Positions 8,492 through 16,984 of a DNA stretch of 64,000 nt are shown piece after piece (positions within the stretch are counted from its first letter, which is position 1; every line of letters starts with the position of its first letter). The DNA is taken from positions 62,001-126,000 of the forward strand of contig NZ_JAFLNL010000007.1 in the NCBI RefSeq assembly GCF_017313785.1, written 5' to 3'. Both the position numbers and the translations under genes were made by a program. Under the pieces are notes generated by a model. It had not been told where the DNA came from. It was given only the letters and a program-made list of their open reading frames with translations, and did not search any database. This DNA comes from Flagellimonas aurea. Lineage in GTDB: Bacteria; Bacteroidota; Bacteroidia; Flavobacteriales; Flavobacteriaceae.

Positions 8492-9930
8492 ATTGGTCAT
8501 TGGTAGAAATAATGATTTATGTCGTTGTGCCTGTTCTTTTGGTGGCCATATTTCTCTATGCTTTTTACGATAGTGAACCAACGGAAAAAATAGATAAACG
8601 GTATCAAGTAAAATTCTTAACCAAATCGGGAACATTTAAAATCGACAATGTAAAACGCGGCGCATCCGTCATCGGATCCGCAGGAAGCGGGAAAACCGAA
8701 AGTGTGGTCTATGGATTCCTAAAGCACTTTCGTGATAACGGTTTTTGTGGTGTCATACACGACTACAAGGATTTTGAACTGACGGAAATGGCCTATCCGC
8801 TTTTTGCTAATAGTGAAATTCCTATGAAGGTTATCTCATTTGACAGGATTATCCATCGGGTGAATCCCATTGCACCGCGGTATTTAGAGAATGAAGAAAG
8901 TGTGAATGAAGTTTCGCGGGTATTGATTGAAAACCTTTTGGAACAACGTGAATCAGGAACCACCGGAACGACTAAATTCTTTAACGATGCTGCTGAAGGT
9001 CTGATTGGTGGATTGATTTGGAAGCTGAAAACAGACTACCCTCAATTCTGTACTTTGCCCCATTTGATTGCCATTTATCAAATGCTCGATACCGATAGCC
9101 TGGTCCAATTTCTTGAAACTAACACCACATCGAGGGCAATGGCAGATGCTTTCATAAGTGGAAAAAATTCTGACAGGCAAACAGCTGGTGTAAAAAGTAC
9201 ATTGGCCAATGCGTTAAAACGTATCAGTACGCAACGGATTTTTATGGCATTATCCGCAGATGAAGTGGCGTTGAATATCAATAGCACAGAAAATCCAGCG
9301 GTCATTTCGGTAGTGAACAATCCCAAATTTGAGACTTCTTATTCGCCAGTCATCGCAACCATAATTCACACCATTACCAAACAGATGAGTGTGCGCAATT
9401 CCAAGCCTTCATTTCTGCTGATGGAAGAAGCACCAACCATTCGTTTACTCAATATGCACCGCATTCCAGCCACGCTACGAAGCTATGATATCGCCACCAT
9501 TTATGTGATGCAGGATAAGATTCAAAATGATATGATGTATGGGAATAAGGCCAGTAAAGCGATACTCAGCAATTTATCCTACCAGTTCTTTGGCAAGGTC
9601 AATGACCCGGACACCGCCAAGTACTATGAACGCTTTTTTGAAATCATAAAGAATCCAACTAAAAGTGTGAGTAAGGCCGCCAATATTTTTAAAACCGATA
9701 CCCGAATCACTAAAGGCGAAAGAGAGGTTTCCAAAAGAAGAGCTGATATTTTCTTTAGACTTAAGCAAGGCGAGTTTGTGACTTTTGCCGATGGGAAGGA
9801 TAAGAAAGTCCGGTTCAGGTTACCCAAGATTCAGAGGCAGCTTCCGCAGGAAACAAAGCGATATTCCGATGCGGATTTAAAAGCAAATTTTGAGAGGATT
9901 TATGATGAGGTGAGGTCGATATTCAAGTAG
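8488..9930 (+). CDS. Type IV coupling protein (VirD4/TraG-like, MobC)
   Basis: This 480-residue protein has one N-terminal membrane segment (about residues 6-25), a Walker A motif GSAGSGKT at about 62-69 and a Walker B-like LLMEEAPT at about 309-316. The late segment SNLSYQFFGKVNDPDTAKYYERFF is typical of TraM-recognition/TraG-D ATPases. Coupling proteins bring the relaxase-DNA complex to the type IV secretion channel. It overlaps the relaxase gene by 4 bp and completes a mobilization operon of accessory protein, relaxase and coupling protein. It is shorter than VirD4 but normal for this Bacteroidetes branch. Confidence 0.9.
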   Translation: MNWSLVEIMIYVVVPVLLVAIFLYAFYDSEPTEKIDKRYQVKFLTKSGTFKIDNVKRGASVIGSAGSGKTESVVYGFLKHFRDNGFCGVIHDYKDFELTEMAYPLFANSEIPMKVISFDRIIHRVNPIAPRYLENEESVNEVSRVLIENLLEQRESGTTGTTKFFNDAAEGLIGGLIWKLKTDYPQFCTLPHLIAIYQMLDTDSLVQFLETNTTSRAMADAFISGKNSDRQTAGVKSTLANALKRISTQRIFMALSADEVALNINSTENPAVISVVNNPKFETSYSPVIATIIHTITKQMSVRNSKPSFLLMEEAPTIRLLNMHRIPATLRSYDIATIYVMQDKIQNDMMYGNKASKAILSNLSYQFFGKVNDPDTAKYYERFFEIIKNPTKSVSKAANIFKTDTRITKGEREVSKRRADIFFRLKQGEFVTFADGKDKKVRFRLPKIQRQLPQETKRYSDADLKANFERIYDEVRSIFK

Positions 9931-10021
9931 TATCTCTAAATGTTAAAAATAAATTAAAAATCTCTTGTCCAAAATTTAAAATAATTGCATCATTATAGTC
10001 CCATCAAAATCAGGCTTTAAT

Positions 10022-12679
10022 ATGACCAAAGGTGCAAAATTTTTCAGGGCAGATTTACATATACACTCGTATGGTGAGTTTGGTTCTTATGACGTAAAAG
10101 ATTCGACAATGACACCAGAAGCCATTGTCGATACAGCTATAGATAAGGGAATAAAAATTATTAGTATTACTGACCACAACGAGATATTTAACTCAAATAC
10201 GGCGATTCAGTATGCAGCTGATAAGGATATATTGGTTATTCCAGGAATTGAAGTAACCACTACACAAGGACATTTACTGCTGTATTTCGACACCTTCCAA
10301 AATTTAAGGTCATTCGCGGGTAAATTAACGATTAGTGACGACAAGAAAACGACATCACAAGGCATTGTAGAGTGCTTAGACTTTGCCAATCAGTTAAGCG
10401 GTATAGGCGTCCTTGCACACATAGAACTTGATTCTGGATTTGAAAGGACAATTGGGCGTTTTGGTCCACCAATAGAAGAAGTTTTTTGCCACCATAACTT
10501 ATTAGGGCTTGAAATATCGAAGAAAGAGAATTTCCAACTTTATACCGATTCCGATGATGATGCAAACAGAAAAAGACTTCTGGGGTTAAGACGTACAGAC
10601 CTGCTATTGGAAGATGATGAAATACTGCCAAAACTGATGGGGTCTGACTCGCATACTCTAAACAAATTAGGTACAAATGCTGAAGGAAAAGATAAGTTGA
10701 CCAGAATTAAAATGGATGAACTTAATTTTCACGCATTTAAAGTTGCGTTGATGAGCCACGAATCAAGAATTCGGTTAGAGGATTTAATTCCTGAACAAAG
10801 ACCAGTATTTAACAGTGTAATTTTAGAAGGTGGCTTACTGGATAAAATGAAGATTGACTTAAACCCTAATTTGACCTGTATAATCGGTAGTAGAGGTGCG
10901 GGTAAATCCACTCTTTTAGAGACTATTCGTGAAACTTCTGGTAACAACTCAACTTCAAAAGTTGTGGATTCCGAAGTATGGCCTCAAAAAATTACTCTTC
11001 GATATACCGATGAAGCTGGACAGGTCATTGAATTTGCAAGAGAAAAAAACAATGGCACACAAAACCTTACAGACCCTATCAATGGTATTTCAAAGGTAGA
11101 AATCGAAAGTTACGGACAAGGTGAAACTGCCGATACAATCCAGCACAGTGATGAGAACCCAACGGTGCTAATAGATTTTCTCGACGGATTTTTAGACCTA
11201 AATACACTAATAATAGAAGACAAAGAGCTTATTGCTGAGTTGTTGAGCAATCAAAGTGAATCAAGAAAACTAAGGCTGGAACTGCTCAGTCTCGACGAAA
11301 CAAAAAAGGCGCTAAAAAATGAACAGAAAAAGTTAGAAAATCTAAAAAAGCAAAAAGCGGGGGAACTGGTCAAGTATCAAAATGCACTTATTAAGGAGAG
11401 ACAAATTCGGAAAGATTTGATAGCAGATTTAAGACAGCTCATTCAAACCTATAGAGATATACTTAATGACGAAGAAACATTTGACAATTTTGAAAAGTTG
11501 ACAGATGAAGAAATTGTAGTGGGCAAGGATTATTTTCAAAAAGTAAAGGACATAGTCGGGGATTTTTCGGCTATTGTTAAAGCCAAAGCGGGCGAACTTA
11601 ATGAAGCACTTGGAACAAAGGTTGAAGAACTTAGAACAGAGCTTAAAAATTGGGCATCTAAAGAAAAAGCAATTCAAGCTAAAATGGATGTCAAAAAACA
11701 AGAACTGGAAGCTCAAGGAATTCCTTTTGATTTGGGCAAAATCAACCAAATTTCTAAGGATATTCTTGATTTAGGCAACCGGGTTAAAAAACTTGAAAAC
11801 AGTAAGAAATTATTGGACGAGCTTCAGAAAGAACGTAAAGAAATTTTAACTAAGAGAAAGGATAACAAACAAAGGGTGTACTTTCTTAGAAATGCTTTTG
11901 CACAGACTATCAATGAAAACCTAAAGAATACCCTCGATGGTTTATTCATCAACGTTAAATACGACCAAGGCAATTATTCGGATGAATTTGAACAGCTTTT
12001 AAAGGCAACTATGGATTGGCGCACGTCTCAGGTTCCAAGAGCACTCCTAATTTCCAAACAGCTATCGCCATTTGAGTTTGTTGAAATATGCAACCGAAAA
12101 GATACCGATGCTTTGCAAGATTTGAAGGATGCAGAAGGAAAGAGATTTATAGGAAGCTATGAGGCGCAGACCATTGTAGAAAAACTTTTGAAAGACCACA
12201 CGTTTGAGGATTTTGAAGCTCTACCTTTTGAGGATAGACCTTCTATTTCTGTAACGAGATTGTACAAAGATGAACAAACAGGAAAAACCTTAAGAAACAC
12301 TAAGTCCATATCTCAACTGTCATTAGGTCAACAGCAATCAGTTTTGCTTGGAATTTTAATGCTTTCGAAAAGTACTACACCGCTAATAATTGACCAGCCA
12401 GAAGATAACTTAGATAGCGAGTTTATCTTTAAAACAATTGTCAAAAATTTAAGGAAAATCAAAGAATCAAGACAAGTAATTATTGTTACTCACAACCCTA
12501 ATATAGCTGTGCTTGGGGATGCTGAATTGATAATTCCTTTAAAGAGTACAAGCGTTAAGTCTCACGTTTTAGAAGCAGGTTCAATTGACCGTGAAGGAAC
12601 AAGAGAGATAAGTTGTGAAATCCTTGAAGGTGGGAAATCTGCTTTTAAACAGCGACAGTTAATATATGGGATAAAATAG
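10022..12679 (+). CDS. TrlF-like PHP-domain/SMC-type ATPase, putative defence protein
   Basis: This 885-residue protein fuses two domains. The N-terminal PHP phosphoesterase (about 8-240) keeps metal-ligand motifs: DLHIHSYGE, SITDHNE, PGIEVTT, LAHIELD and GSDSHTLNKLG. It is followed by an SMC/RecN-like ATPase with Walker A GSRGAGKST (about 289-297), a long coiled coil (about 400-640), an ABC signature LSLGQQQSV (about 765) and Walker B PLIIDQPEDNLD (about 788). This matches the TrlF family, known from defence-island surveys. A metal-dependent nuclease or phosphodiesterase gated by ATP is the likely activity; the target is unknown. It sits as cargo between the mob and tra operons, 91 bp after the coupling protein. 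Confidence 0.8.
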   Translation: MTKGAKFFRADLHIHSYGEFGSYDVKDSTMTPEAIVDTAIDKGIKIISITDHNEIFNSNTAIQYAADKDILVIPGIEVTTTQGHLLLYFDTFQNLRSFAGKLTISDDKKTTSQGIVECLDFANQLSGIGVLAHIELDSGFERTIGRFGPPIEEVFCHHNLLGLEISKKENFQLYTDSDDDANRKRLLGLRRTDLLLEDDEILPKLMGSDSHTLNKLGTNAEGKDKLTRIKMDELNFHAFKVALMSHESRIRLEDLIPEQRPVFNSVILEGGLLDKMKIDLNPNLTCIIGSRGAGKSTLLETIRETSGNNSTSKVVDSEVWPQKITLRYTDEAGQVIEFAREKNNGTQNLTDPINGISKVEIESYGQGETADTIQHSDENPTVLIDFLDGFLDLNTLIIEDKELIAELLSNQSESRKLRLELLSLDETKKALKNEQKKLENLKKQKAGELVKYQNALIKERQIRKDLIADLRQLIQTYRDILNDEETFDNFEKLTDEEIVVGKDYFQKVKDIVGDFSAIVKAKAGELNEALGTKVEELRTELKNWASKEKAIQAKMDVKKQELEAQGIPFDLGKINQISKDILDLGNRVKKLENSKKLLDELQKERKEILTKRKDNKQRVYFLRNAFAQTINENLKNTLDGLFINVKYDQGNYSDEFEQLLKATMDWRTSQVPRALLISKQLSPFEFVEICNRKDTDALQDLKDAEGKRFIGSYEAQTIVEKLLKDHTFEDFEALPFEDRPSISVTRLYKDEQTGKTLRNTKSISQLSLGQQQSVLLGILMLSKSTTPLIIDQPEDNLDSEFIFKTIVKNLRKIKESRQVIIVTHNPNIAVLGDAELIIPLKSTSVKSHVLEAGSIDREGTREISCEILEGGKSAFKQRQLIYGIK

Positions 12680-12776
12680 ATGATATACTATGGTAATCAG
12701 TTCTGAGAGTTCCATTGCGCCGAAGTAAATCTGCAATTTAATATCACTATCTTTATCCTCTAATTTACCTTAATGA

Positions 12777-14147
12777 ATGCCAGAAACCAACCGTATAGAA
12801 TACAAACGAGAACTGACCGATGGGCTTGAAAAAGAAGTCATTGCTTTTTTGAACTATCGCGAGGGTGGCATTCTCTATATCGGTATTGACAAAAATGAAA
12901 ATGTTTATGGTCTGGCAGATCCGGATGGCGACCAGTTAAAGATTAAGGACAGGCTTAAAAACAACATCCGACCTTCCGCATTGGGGCTGTTTGACATTGT
13001 GAGTGAGGAACGGGATAGCAAGGACATCCTTAAAATTATTGTGGCAAGTGGTCCTGAAAAACCCTATCATCTCAAAAAGTATGGGATGAGCGAAAAGGGA
13101 TGTTTTATACGTATTGGTTCTTCTGCAGAGCCGATGCCACAGAAAGTGATAGATGAGCTCTTTGCAAAACGTACCCGAAATTCCATCAGTAAGATTAAAG
13201 CTGGTCGGCAAGATCTAAGCTTTGGCCAGTTGAAAATCTACTACGAAGAAGCTGGCTATAATCTGGGCAAAGCCTTTGCAAAGAATCTGGAACTGCTTAC
13301 CGAAGACGGCGCATTCAATTACGCGGGCTATCTTTTGGCCGATAAGAACAATACCTCTATTAAAGTGGCCAAGTATTCAGGCAAGACCCGAACAGACCTT
13401 ATTGAAAGCAACGAATATGGTCACGAAAGTTTGGTAAAAGCGACCAAGCAGGTTATCGATAAGATTGCGGTCGAAAATAGAACCAACACAAAAATAACTG
13501 CCAAAGAACGGCAACAGACCAATCTTTGGAATCCCATCGCCTTACGGGAAGCCATCATCAACGCCTTTGTGCATAACGATTATACCAACGAAATAACACC
13601 TAAGTTTGAAATATTTGCCGACAGGATTGAAATTACATCAGCTGGTGGACTTCCAGAAGGTTTGAGCAAGCAAGAGTTTTTTGAGGGCTTCTCTGTACCG
13701 CGCAATAAAGAATTGATGCGAATTTTCAAGGACTTAGAACTGGTAGAGCAATTGGGTTCGGGCATTCCTCGTATTTTGGAACACTATGGCAAAGAGAGCT
13801 TTAGCTTTTCGGACAACTTTCTTAGAATGACATTTATGGCCAAAGAAACTACTATTGAAGATGGTGGTGCAAAAGGTGGTCAAATAGGTGGTGTAACAGG
13901 TGGTGTAAGAGGTGGTGTAACAGATGCTGCAATTGATGCCGCAACTACACTTACCAAAAGACAAAAAGAAGTAGTTAAACTTATAGCTGCAAATTCTTCT
14001 ATAACTTACAATGAAATAGCAGACGTTTTAGGTATCAATGAATCTGCTGTTGGGAAACATATAACAGCTATCAAGAACAAAGGTGTTTTGGTACGTCAAG
14101 GTGGCACACAGGGCTATTGGGAAATCAATCTCGATAAAAATAAATAA
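12777..14147 (+). CDS. AlbA_2/Schlafen-domain ATP-binding regulator (RecG-C-like) with winged helix
   Basis: This 456-residue protein has an N-terminal AlbA_2 (Schlafen-like) domain, IEYKRELTDGLEKEVIAFLNYREGGILYIGID, then at about 240-350 the HATPase_c_4-type segment seen in putative regulators annotated as RecG-like (NPIALREAIINAFVHNDYTN, FADRIEITSAGGLP, LVEQLGSGIPRI). A Gly-rich linker with repeated GGV units (about 361-382) leads to a C-terminal winged helix (about 385-456, TKRQKEVVKLIAANSSITYNEIADVLGI). It starts 97 bp after the TrlF-like gene and may have its own promoter. It could be a transcription regulator or a partner in a defence unit; neither is proven. Confidence 0.78.
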   Translation: MPETNRIEYKRELTDGLEKEVIAFLNYREGGILYIGIDKNENVYGLADPDGDQLKIKDRLKNNIRPSALGLFDIVSEERDSKDILKIIVASGPEKPYHLKKYGMSEKGCFIRIGSSAEPMPQKVIDELFAKRTRNSISKIKAGRQDLSFGQLKIYYEEAGYNLGKAFAKNLELLTEDGAFNYAGYLLADKNNTSIKVAKYSGKTRTDLIESNEYGHESLVKATKQVIDKIAVENRTNTKITAKERQQTNLWNPIALREAIINAFVHNDYTNEITPKFEIFADRIEITSAGGLPEGLSKQEFFEGFSVPRNKELMRIFKDLELVEQLGSGIPRILEHYGKESFSFSDNFLRMTFMAKETTIEDGGAKGGQIGGVTGGVRGGVTDAAIDAATTLTKRQKEVVKLIAANSSITYNEIADVLGINESAVGKHITAIKNKGVLVRQGGTQGYWEINLDKNK

Positions 14148-14156
14148 ATACGCTTT

Positions 14157-14528
14157 TCAAAAAGGCGATTTATCTTTTGAACCTCTAACATCTGCCAACC
14201 ATTTGCCATCCTGTTTGACCAGTTTAAAAATACCAGGTGTTTTATCGTAAGCTGTGGTATATTTTACCCAAGCCACGTCGCCCATAATGGTGTCCTGCAA
14301 AACAGTAAAATTGGAATCATCTTTTGGTGTAGCGTTGAACATATTTATGGTATTCATATAGTTTGAATAGGCCTGTGGTGTTGAGTTAGCTTTTAAGGTT
14401 TCTTCATCCTTTTCATAAAAGCTTTCGATAACAACTTGGGCTGTAGCACTTGGTCCCGAAACTTTAGTTGTGGAATCAGCACACGAAAGGAACAGCAGTA
14501 CGAGTAATAAAACAACAATATTTTTCAT
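14157..14528 (-). CDS. Lipoprotein, DUF4878/NTF2-like, end of tra operon
   Basis: The 123-residue protein has a lipoprotein signal (MKNIVVLLLVLLFLSC, lipid attachment at Cys16). The mature part resembles small NTF2-like lipoproteins (DUF4878 type): AQVVIESFYEKDEETLKANS, then DVAWVKYTTAYDKTPGIFKLVKQDGKWLADV. It lies 7 bp downstream of traN and closes the tra operon, in the position where CTnDOT carries traO-Q. Envelope support of the mating channel, or surface exclusion, are possibilities only. Confidence 0.65.
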   Translation of the reverse strand: MKNIVVLLLVLLFLSCADSTTKVSGPSATAQVVIESFYEKDEETLKANSTPQAYSNYMNTINMFNATPKDDSNFTVLQDTIMGDVAWVKYTTAYDKTPGIFKLVKQDGKWLADVRGSKDKSPF

Positions 14529-14535
14529 AATGACT

Positions 14536-15375
14536 TTAATTTGGGTTATTGATATATCTGTGTGATAGTTTCATTTCAATATTTCGTTCGCCATCCTTTT
14601 CATTCAATTCCAAAATTGCCCTACGGTCATCCGATAGTGAAAATTTGGGCAACACATAAACAAATCGAGCCATTTCATTTTTCTTAATCTTAGACGGCAA
14701 ATTATGTTTATAAATCGGTTCTTGATACAGACGTTGTAACGATTTTCTTTTTCCTTTTTGTCGCGTTTCAATCGAAAGGTTCAAGAAATTCAAATCGTAA
14801 TCCAATGTGGAATTATTCTCAATCTGGATGACGAAGTACAGTTCTTCTTTATCGAAAACAATATTCTCAACACTTAAAACAATGCCTTCATTTCGCTTTT
14901 TGATTCGTCCAATGCGCTGTTTCCTATTGAGAAGGTATGCGCAGAATTTTTGGTAATGGTATGTTCTGTTATCTACACGCTCTTCAGAAGATTCAGCAAG
15001 AATTGAATCGGTAAGAATCGGTTTTTCATTCCCGATACTACTCGATATCGGAATAAAATAATTGAGCTTAGAAAGCTGTTTTTTATATCTTACAATATAC
15101 GAAAAAATCGAGCCATTTCGGTTGACTACCAGCAAATTACTTTCCTTTCCAGGCTTGGCTTGCAACAGGCCGAAATACTGTTCTTTCTCACGATTGTAGG
15201 TAAAGACAAAATTATCTGAACCGGTTATGCCCTGCCGAATAGGTTCTGGGAAGAATAGTGCCACATTTTTAGTGTCGTTCGCATAAATGGTATCAAGTAA
15301 GTGAGTGGTTTGTGCGTTCGCTTTCGCGAAAGCGGAACCAATAATGAATGCTGTTAAAATGATATGTTTTTTCAT
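14536..15375 (-). CDS. traN: Conjugative transposon protein TraN (DUF4138)
   Basis: TraN is the outer-membrane-associated, VirB9-like subunit of the Bacteroidetes mating channel. I chose the ATG at 15375 because it gives a clean signal peptide (MKKHIILTAFIIGSAFAKANAQ); an in-frame ATG at 15399 would add eight residues and falls inside an intercistronic hairpin. The mature protein (about 258 residues) begins TTHLLDTIYANDTKNVALFFPEPI and is beta-rich, including KNEMARFVYVLPKFSLSDDRRAI near the end. It follows traM by 32 bp. The signal-peptide codons contain a 16-bp perfect palindrome (15319-15334). Confidence 0.88.
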   Translation of the reverse strand: MKKHIILTAFIIGSAFAKANAQTTHLLDTIYANDTKNVALFFPEPIRQGITGSDNFVFTYNREKEQYFGLLQAKPGKESNLLVVNRNGSIFSYIVRYKKQLSKLNYFIPISSSIGNEKPILTDSILAESSEERVDNRTYHYQKFCAYLLNRKQRIGRIKKRNEGIVLSVENIVFDKEELYFVIQIENNSTLDYDLNFLNLSIETRQKGKRKSLQRLYQEPIYKHNLPSKIKKNEMARFVYVLPKFSLSDDRRAILELNEKDGERNIEMKLSHRYINNPN

Positions 15376-15393
15376 AAGAATATGTTTTAAAAT

Positions 15394-15406
15394 GCCCATT
15401 ATGGGC
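15394..15406 (-). repeat. Intercistronic hairpin between traM and traN
   Basis: GCCCATTATGGGC is a 6+1+6 palindrome lying just past the traM stop codon. A similar sequence occurs at the traK/traM junction (16355-16367). Confidence 0.6.
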
Positions 15407-15407
15407 T

Positions 15408-16337
15408 TTATAGCTTTGGTTTTAGGATTAATCTGTAATTGTTCAGGACGGTTACTTTTACCCTTCGATTTGAACGCCTGAATACCTGTGTAAGTCCGCC
15501 TACTTGTGGTACGCTGGGAATATTTATATCACTAATGACATCGTCAAGCACCTCTCTTGTAGCTTCTTCCCTAAAGTTGTTCTCGACATAGATGCCCTCG
15601 CTGCCGTCTTGCAAATCGAAGGCTTTTAGCTTGGTGGGATGGTGTTTGATATTCTCAATTTCAATTAATGCACGATTAGGCTGAAAACTGATAAAGCCGA
15701 AAACCGGTGTGTTCTTCGGCATCAGTTTACCATTGATAGTAGCGGATTTCGTCAGGCGCATCCGTAACCGTGTATTTGCTTGAACAATTTGGTCACCATC
15801 CACGACTACGTAAATCGTTTCGTCTGTATTGCCGATGATTGAAAGCTCATTGGGTTTTGGCGAAGCGGCAAAGAACAGTTGATGTTCCAGCCCCAATTCC
15901 TTGGCTTCAATTTTTTGTTCTCTTTTAACTTCAGCAGAATCCACCTTTGGTGCTGTTTGTTGTACAACTCGCTTTTGTCCTAAATTTTGATACCGCTTTT
16001 GGGAATACTTAATCTTGCCAGCATCATAGATACTGTCAACAATGCGTTCTTTTTCACGTTCCGGCAAATCCGGGTCGTAAAAACCCAAGGAATCAATCAG
16101 CTTTTCATCATAGATGCTGGGCGCGTTGGTTTCACGCACTTCCTTTAGGTCATTGATGGCATCGAGCTTGGACTCATATTCTTTCTGGTTTTCTTCCAAA
16201 TCAGGAACCAAGGTCTGTTGTAGGCTTTCGTTCTCGCTATCGTCATCACCCATTACCATTACGGAATAGGAAATAAGGAATAGGAAAATCACGGCCAATA
16301 CCGCTGCGAATACTATTTTGTTCTTTTCTACTTTCAT
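15408..16337 (-). CDS. traM: Conjugative transposon protein TraM (VirB10-like)
   Basis: The 309-residue protein has one N-terminal membrane anchor (about 8-29), a long polar, partly coiled region with many Glu and Lys residues (about 35-165), and a C-terminal beta domain (about 175-309). The C-terminal segment LRMRLTKSATINGKLMPKNTPVFGFIS resembles the VirB10/TrbI beta-barrel domain as found in the TraM family. It would span the periplasm and link inner- and outer-membrane parts of the channel. It starts 30 bp after traK. No traL gene lies between traK and traM, unlike CTnDOT. Confidence 0.88.
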   Translation of the reverse strand: MKVEKNKIVFAAVLAVIFLFLISYSVMVMGDDDSENESLQQTLVPDLEENQKEYESKLDAINDLKEVRETNAPSIYDEKLIDSLGFYDPDLPEREKERIVDSIYDAGKIKYSQKRYQNLGQKRVVQQTAPKVDSAEVKREQKIEAKELGLEHQLFFAASPKPNELSIIGNTDETIYVVVDGDQIVQANTRLRMRLTKSATINGKLMPKNTPVFGFISFQPNRALIEIENIKHHPTKLKAFDLQDGSEGIYVENNFREEATREVLDDVISDINIPSVPQVGGLTQVFRRSNRRVKVTVLNNYRLILKPKL

Positions 16338-16354
16338 AATCGTGGTTTTTAAAT

Positions 16355-16367
16355 GCCGATTATTGGC
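16355..16367 (-). repeat. Intercistronic hairpin between traK and traM
   Basis: GCCGATTATTGGC, with GCC/GGC ends around a symmetric ATTAT core, abuts the traK stop codon. It resembles the stronger hairpin at 15394-15406, and both are followed on the minus strand by a TTTAAAA tract before the next start. Confidence 0.5.
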
Positions 16368-16982
16368 TCAACTTTCATCGTTTAATTTTTTAAGGGTATT
16401 CTCGAAATAATTGGTAATCAGCAAGCCGTGCGGATTGTTGGGAAAGTTTCTGTCCACCGTAATAAGATTCCCGGTGGAAACCAGTTCGTAAGTGTCGATG
16501 ATAGAACCTCTATTGATTTCAAAAATAGTCGTCGTTGTAAAATTGTAAGTGCCATCACTTTCTGAAATTTTTGTATCGATACTCAATACTTTTTGTACCA
16601 ATGAATACTGTAACAATCTGTTATAAACACCATCAGCCTTTTTCTGACGGTAGAGATTATCCACTGAGCTATTAGCTAACCAAAGCGCTTTTTCCAGATT
16701 GCGTTCATAATTACTTGCATCGATATTGTAGAAATAGGTGTGGAACAGTTCTAAATGCGCCAAGGCTTCCACTCTAAAATTCTCTTTTTGGGTAACCAGC
16801 TTCAGCGGAATAATGCTACCGTCTGTATTGATGGCAAAAGCGCTGTTCAGCGCATCTTTTTTTGTTTTGAACGCCATCCAAATGGAAAAGCTACTGGACA
16901 GCATCGAGCATACCACCACGGCCATCACGATAAAGCGGTTCAACATTAGGACTTTGTAAATATTCTTGTACGGTGTTTTCAT
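16368..16982 (-). CDS. traK: Conjugative transposon protein TraK (VirB8-like)
   Basis: This 204-residue inner-membrane protein has one N-terminal membrane segment (about 14-36) followed by a periplasmic domain of NTF2/VirB8 type. FRVEALAHLELFHTYFYNID and ALWLANSSVDNLYRQKKADGVYNRLL are characteristic of Bacteroidetes TraK. It serves as an assembly platform of the type IV secretion system. It begins 2 bp after traJ ends, so translation is likely coupled. Confidence 0.9.
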   Translation of the reverse strand: MKTPYKNIYKVLMLNRFIVMAVVVCSMLSSSFSIWMAFKTKKDALNSAFAINTDGSIIPLKLVTQKENFRVEALAHLELFHTYFYNIDASNYERNLEKALWLANSSVDNLYRQKKADGVYNRLLQYSLVQKVLSIDTKISESDGTYNFTTTTIFEINRGSIIDTYELVSTGNLITVDRNFPNNPHGLLITNYFENTLKKLNDES

Positions 16983-16984
16983 AA

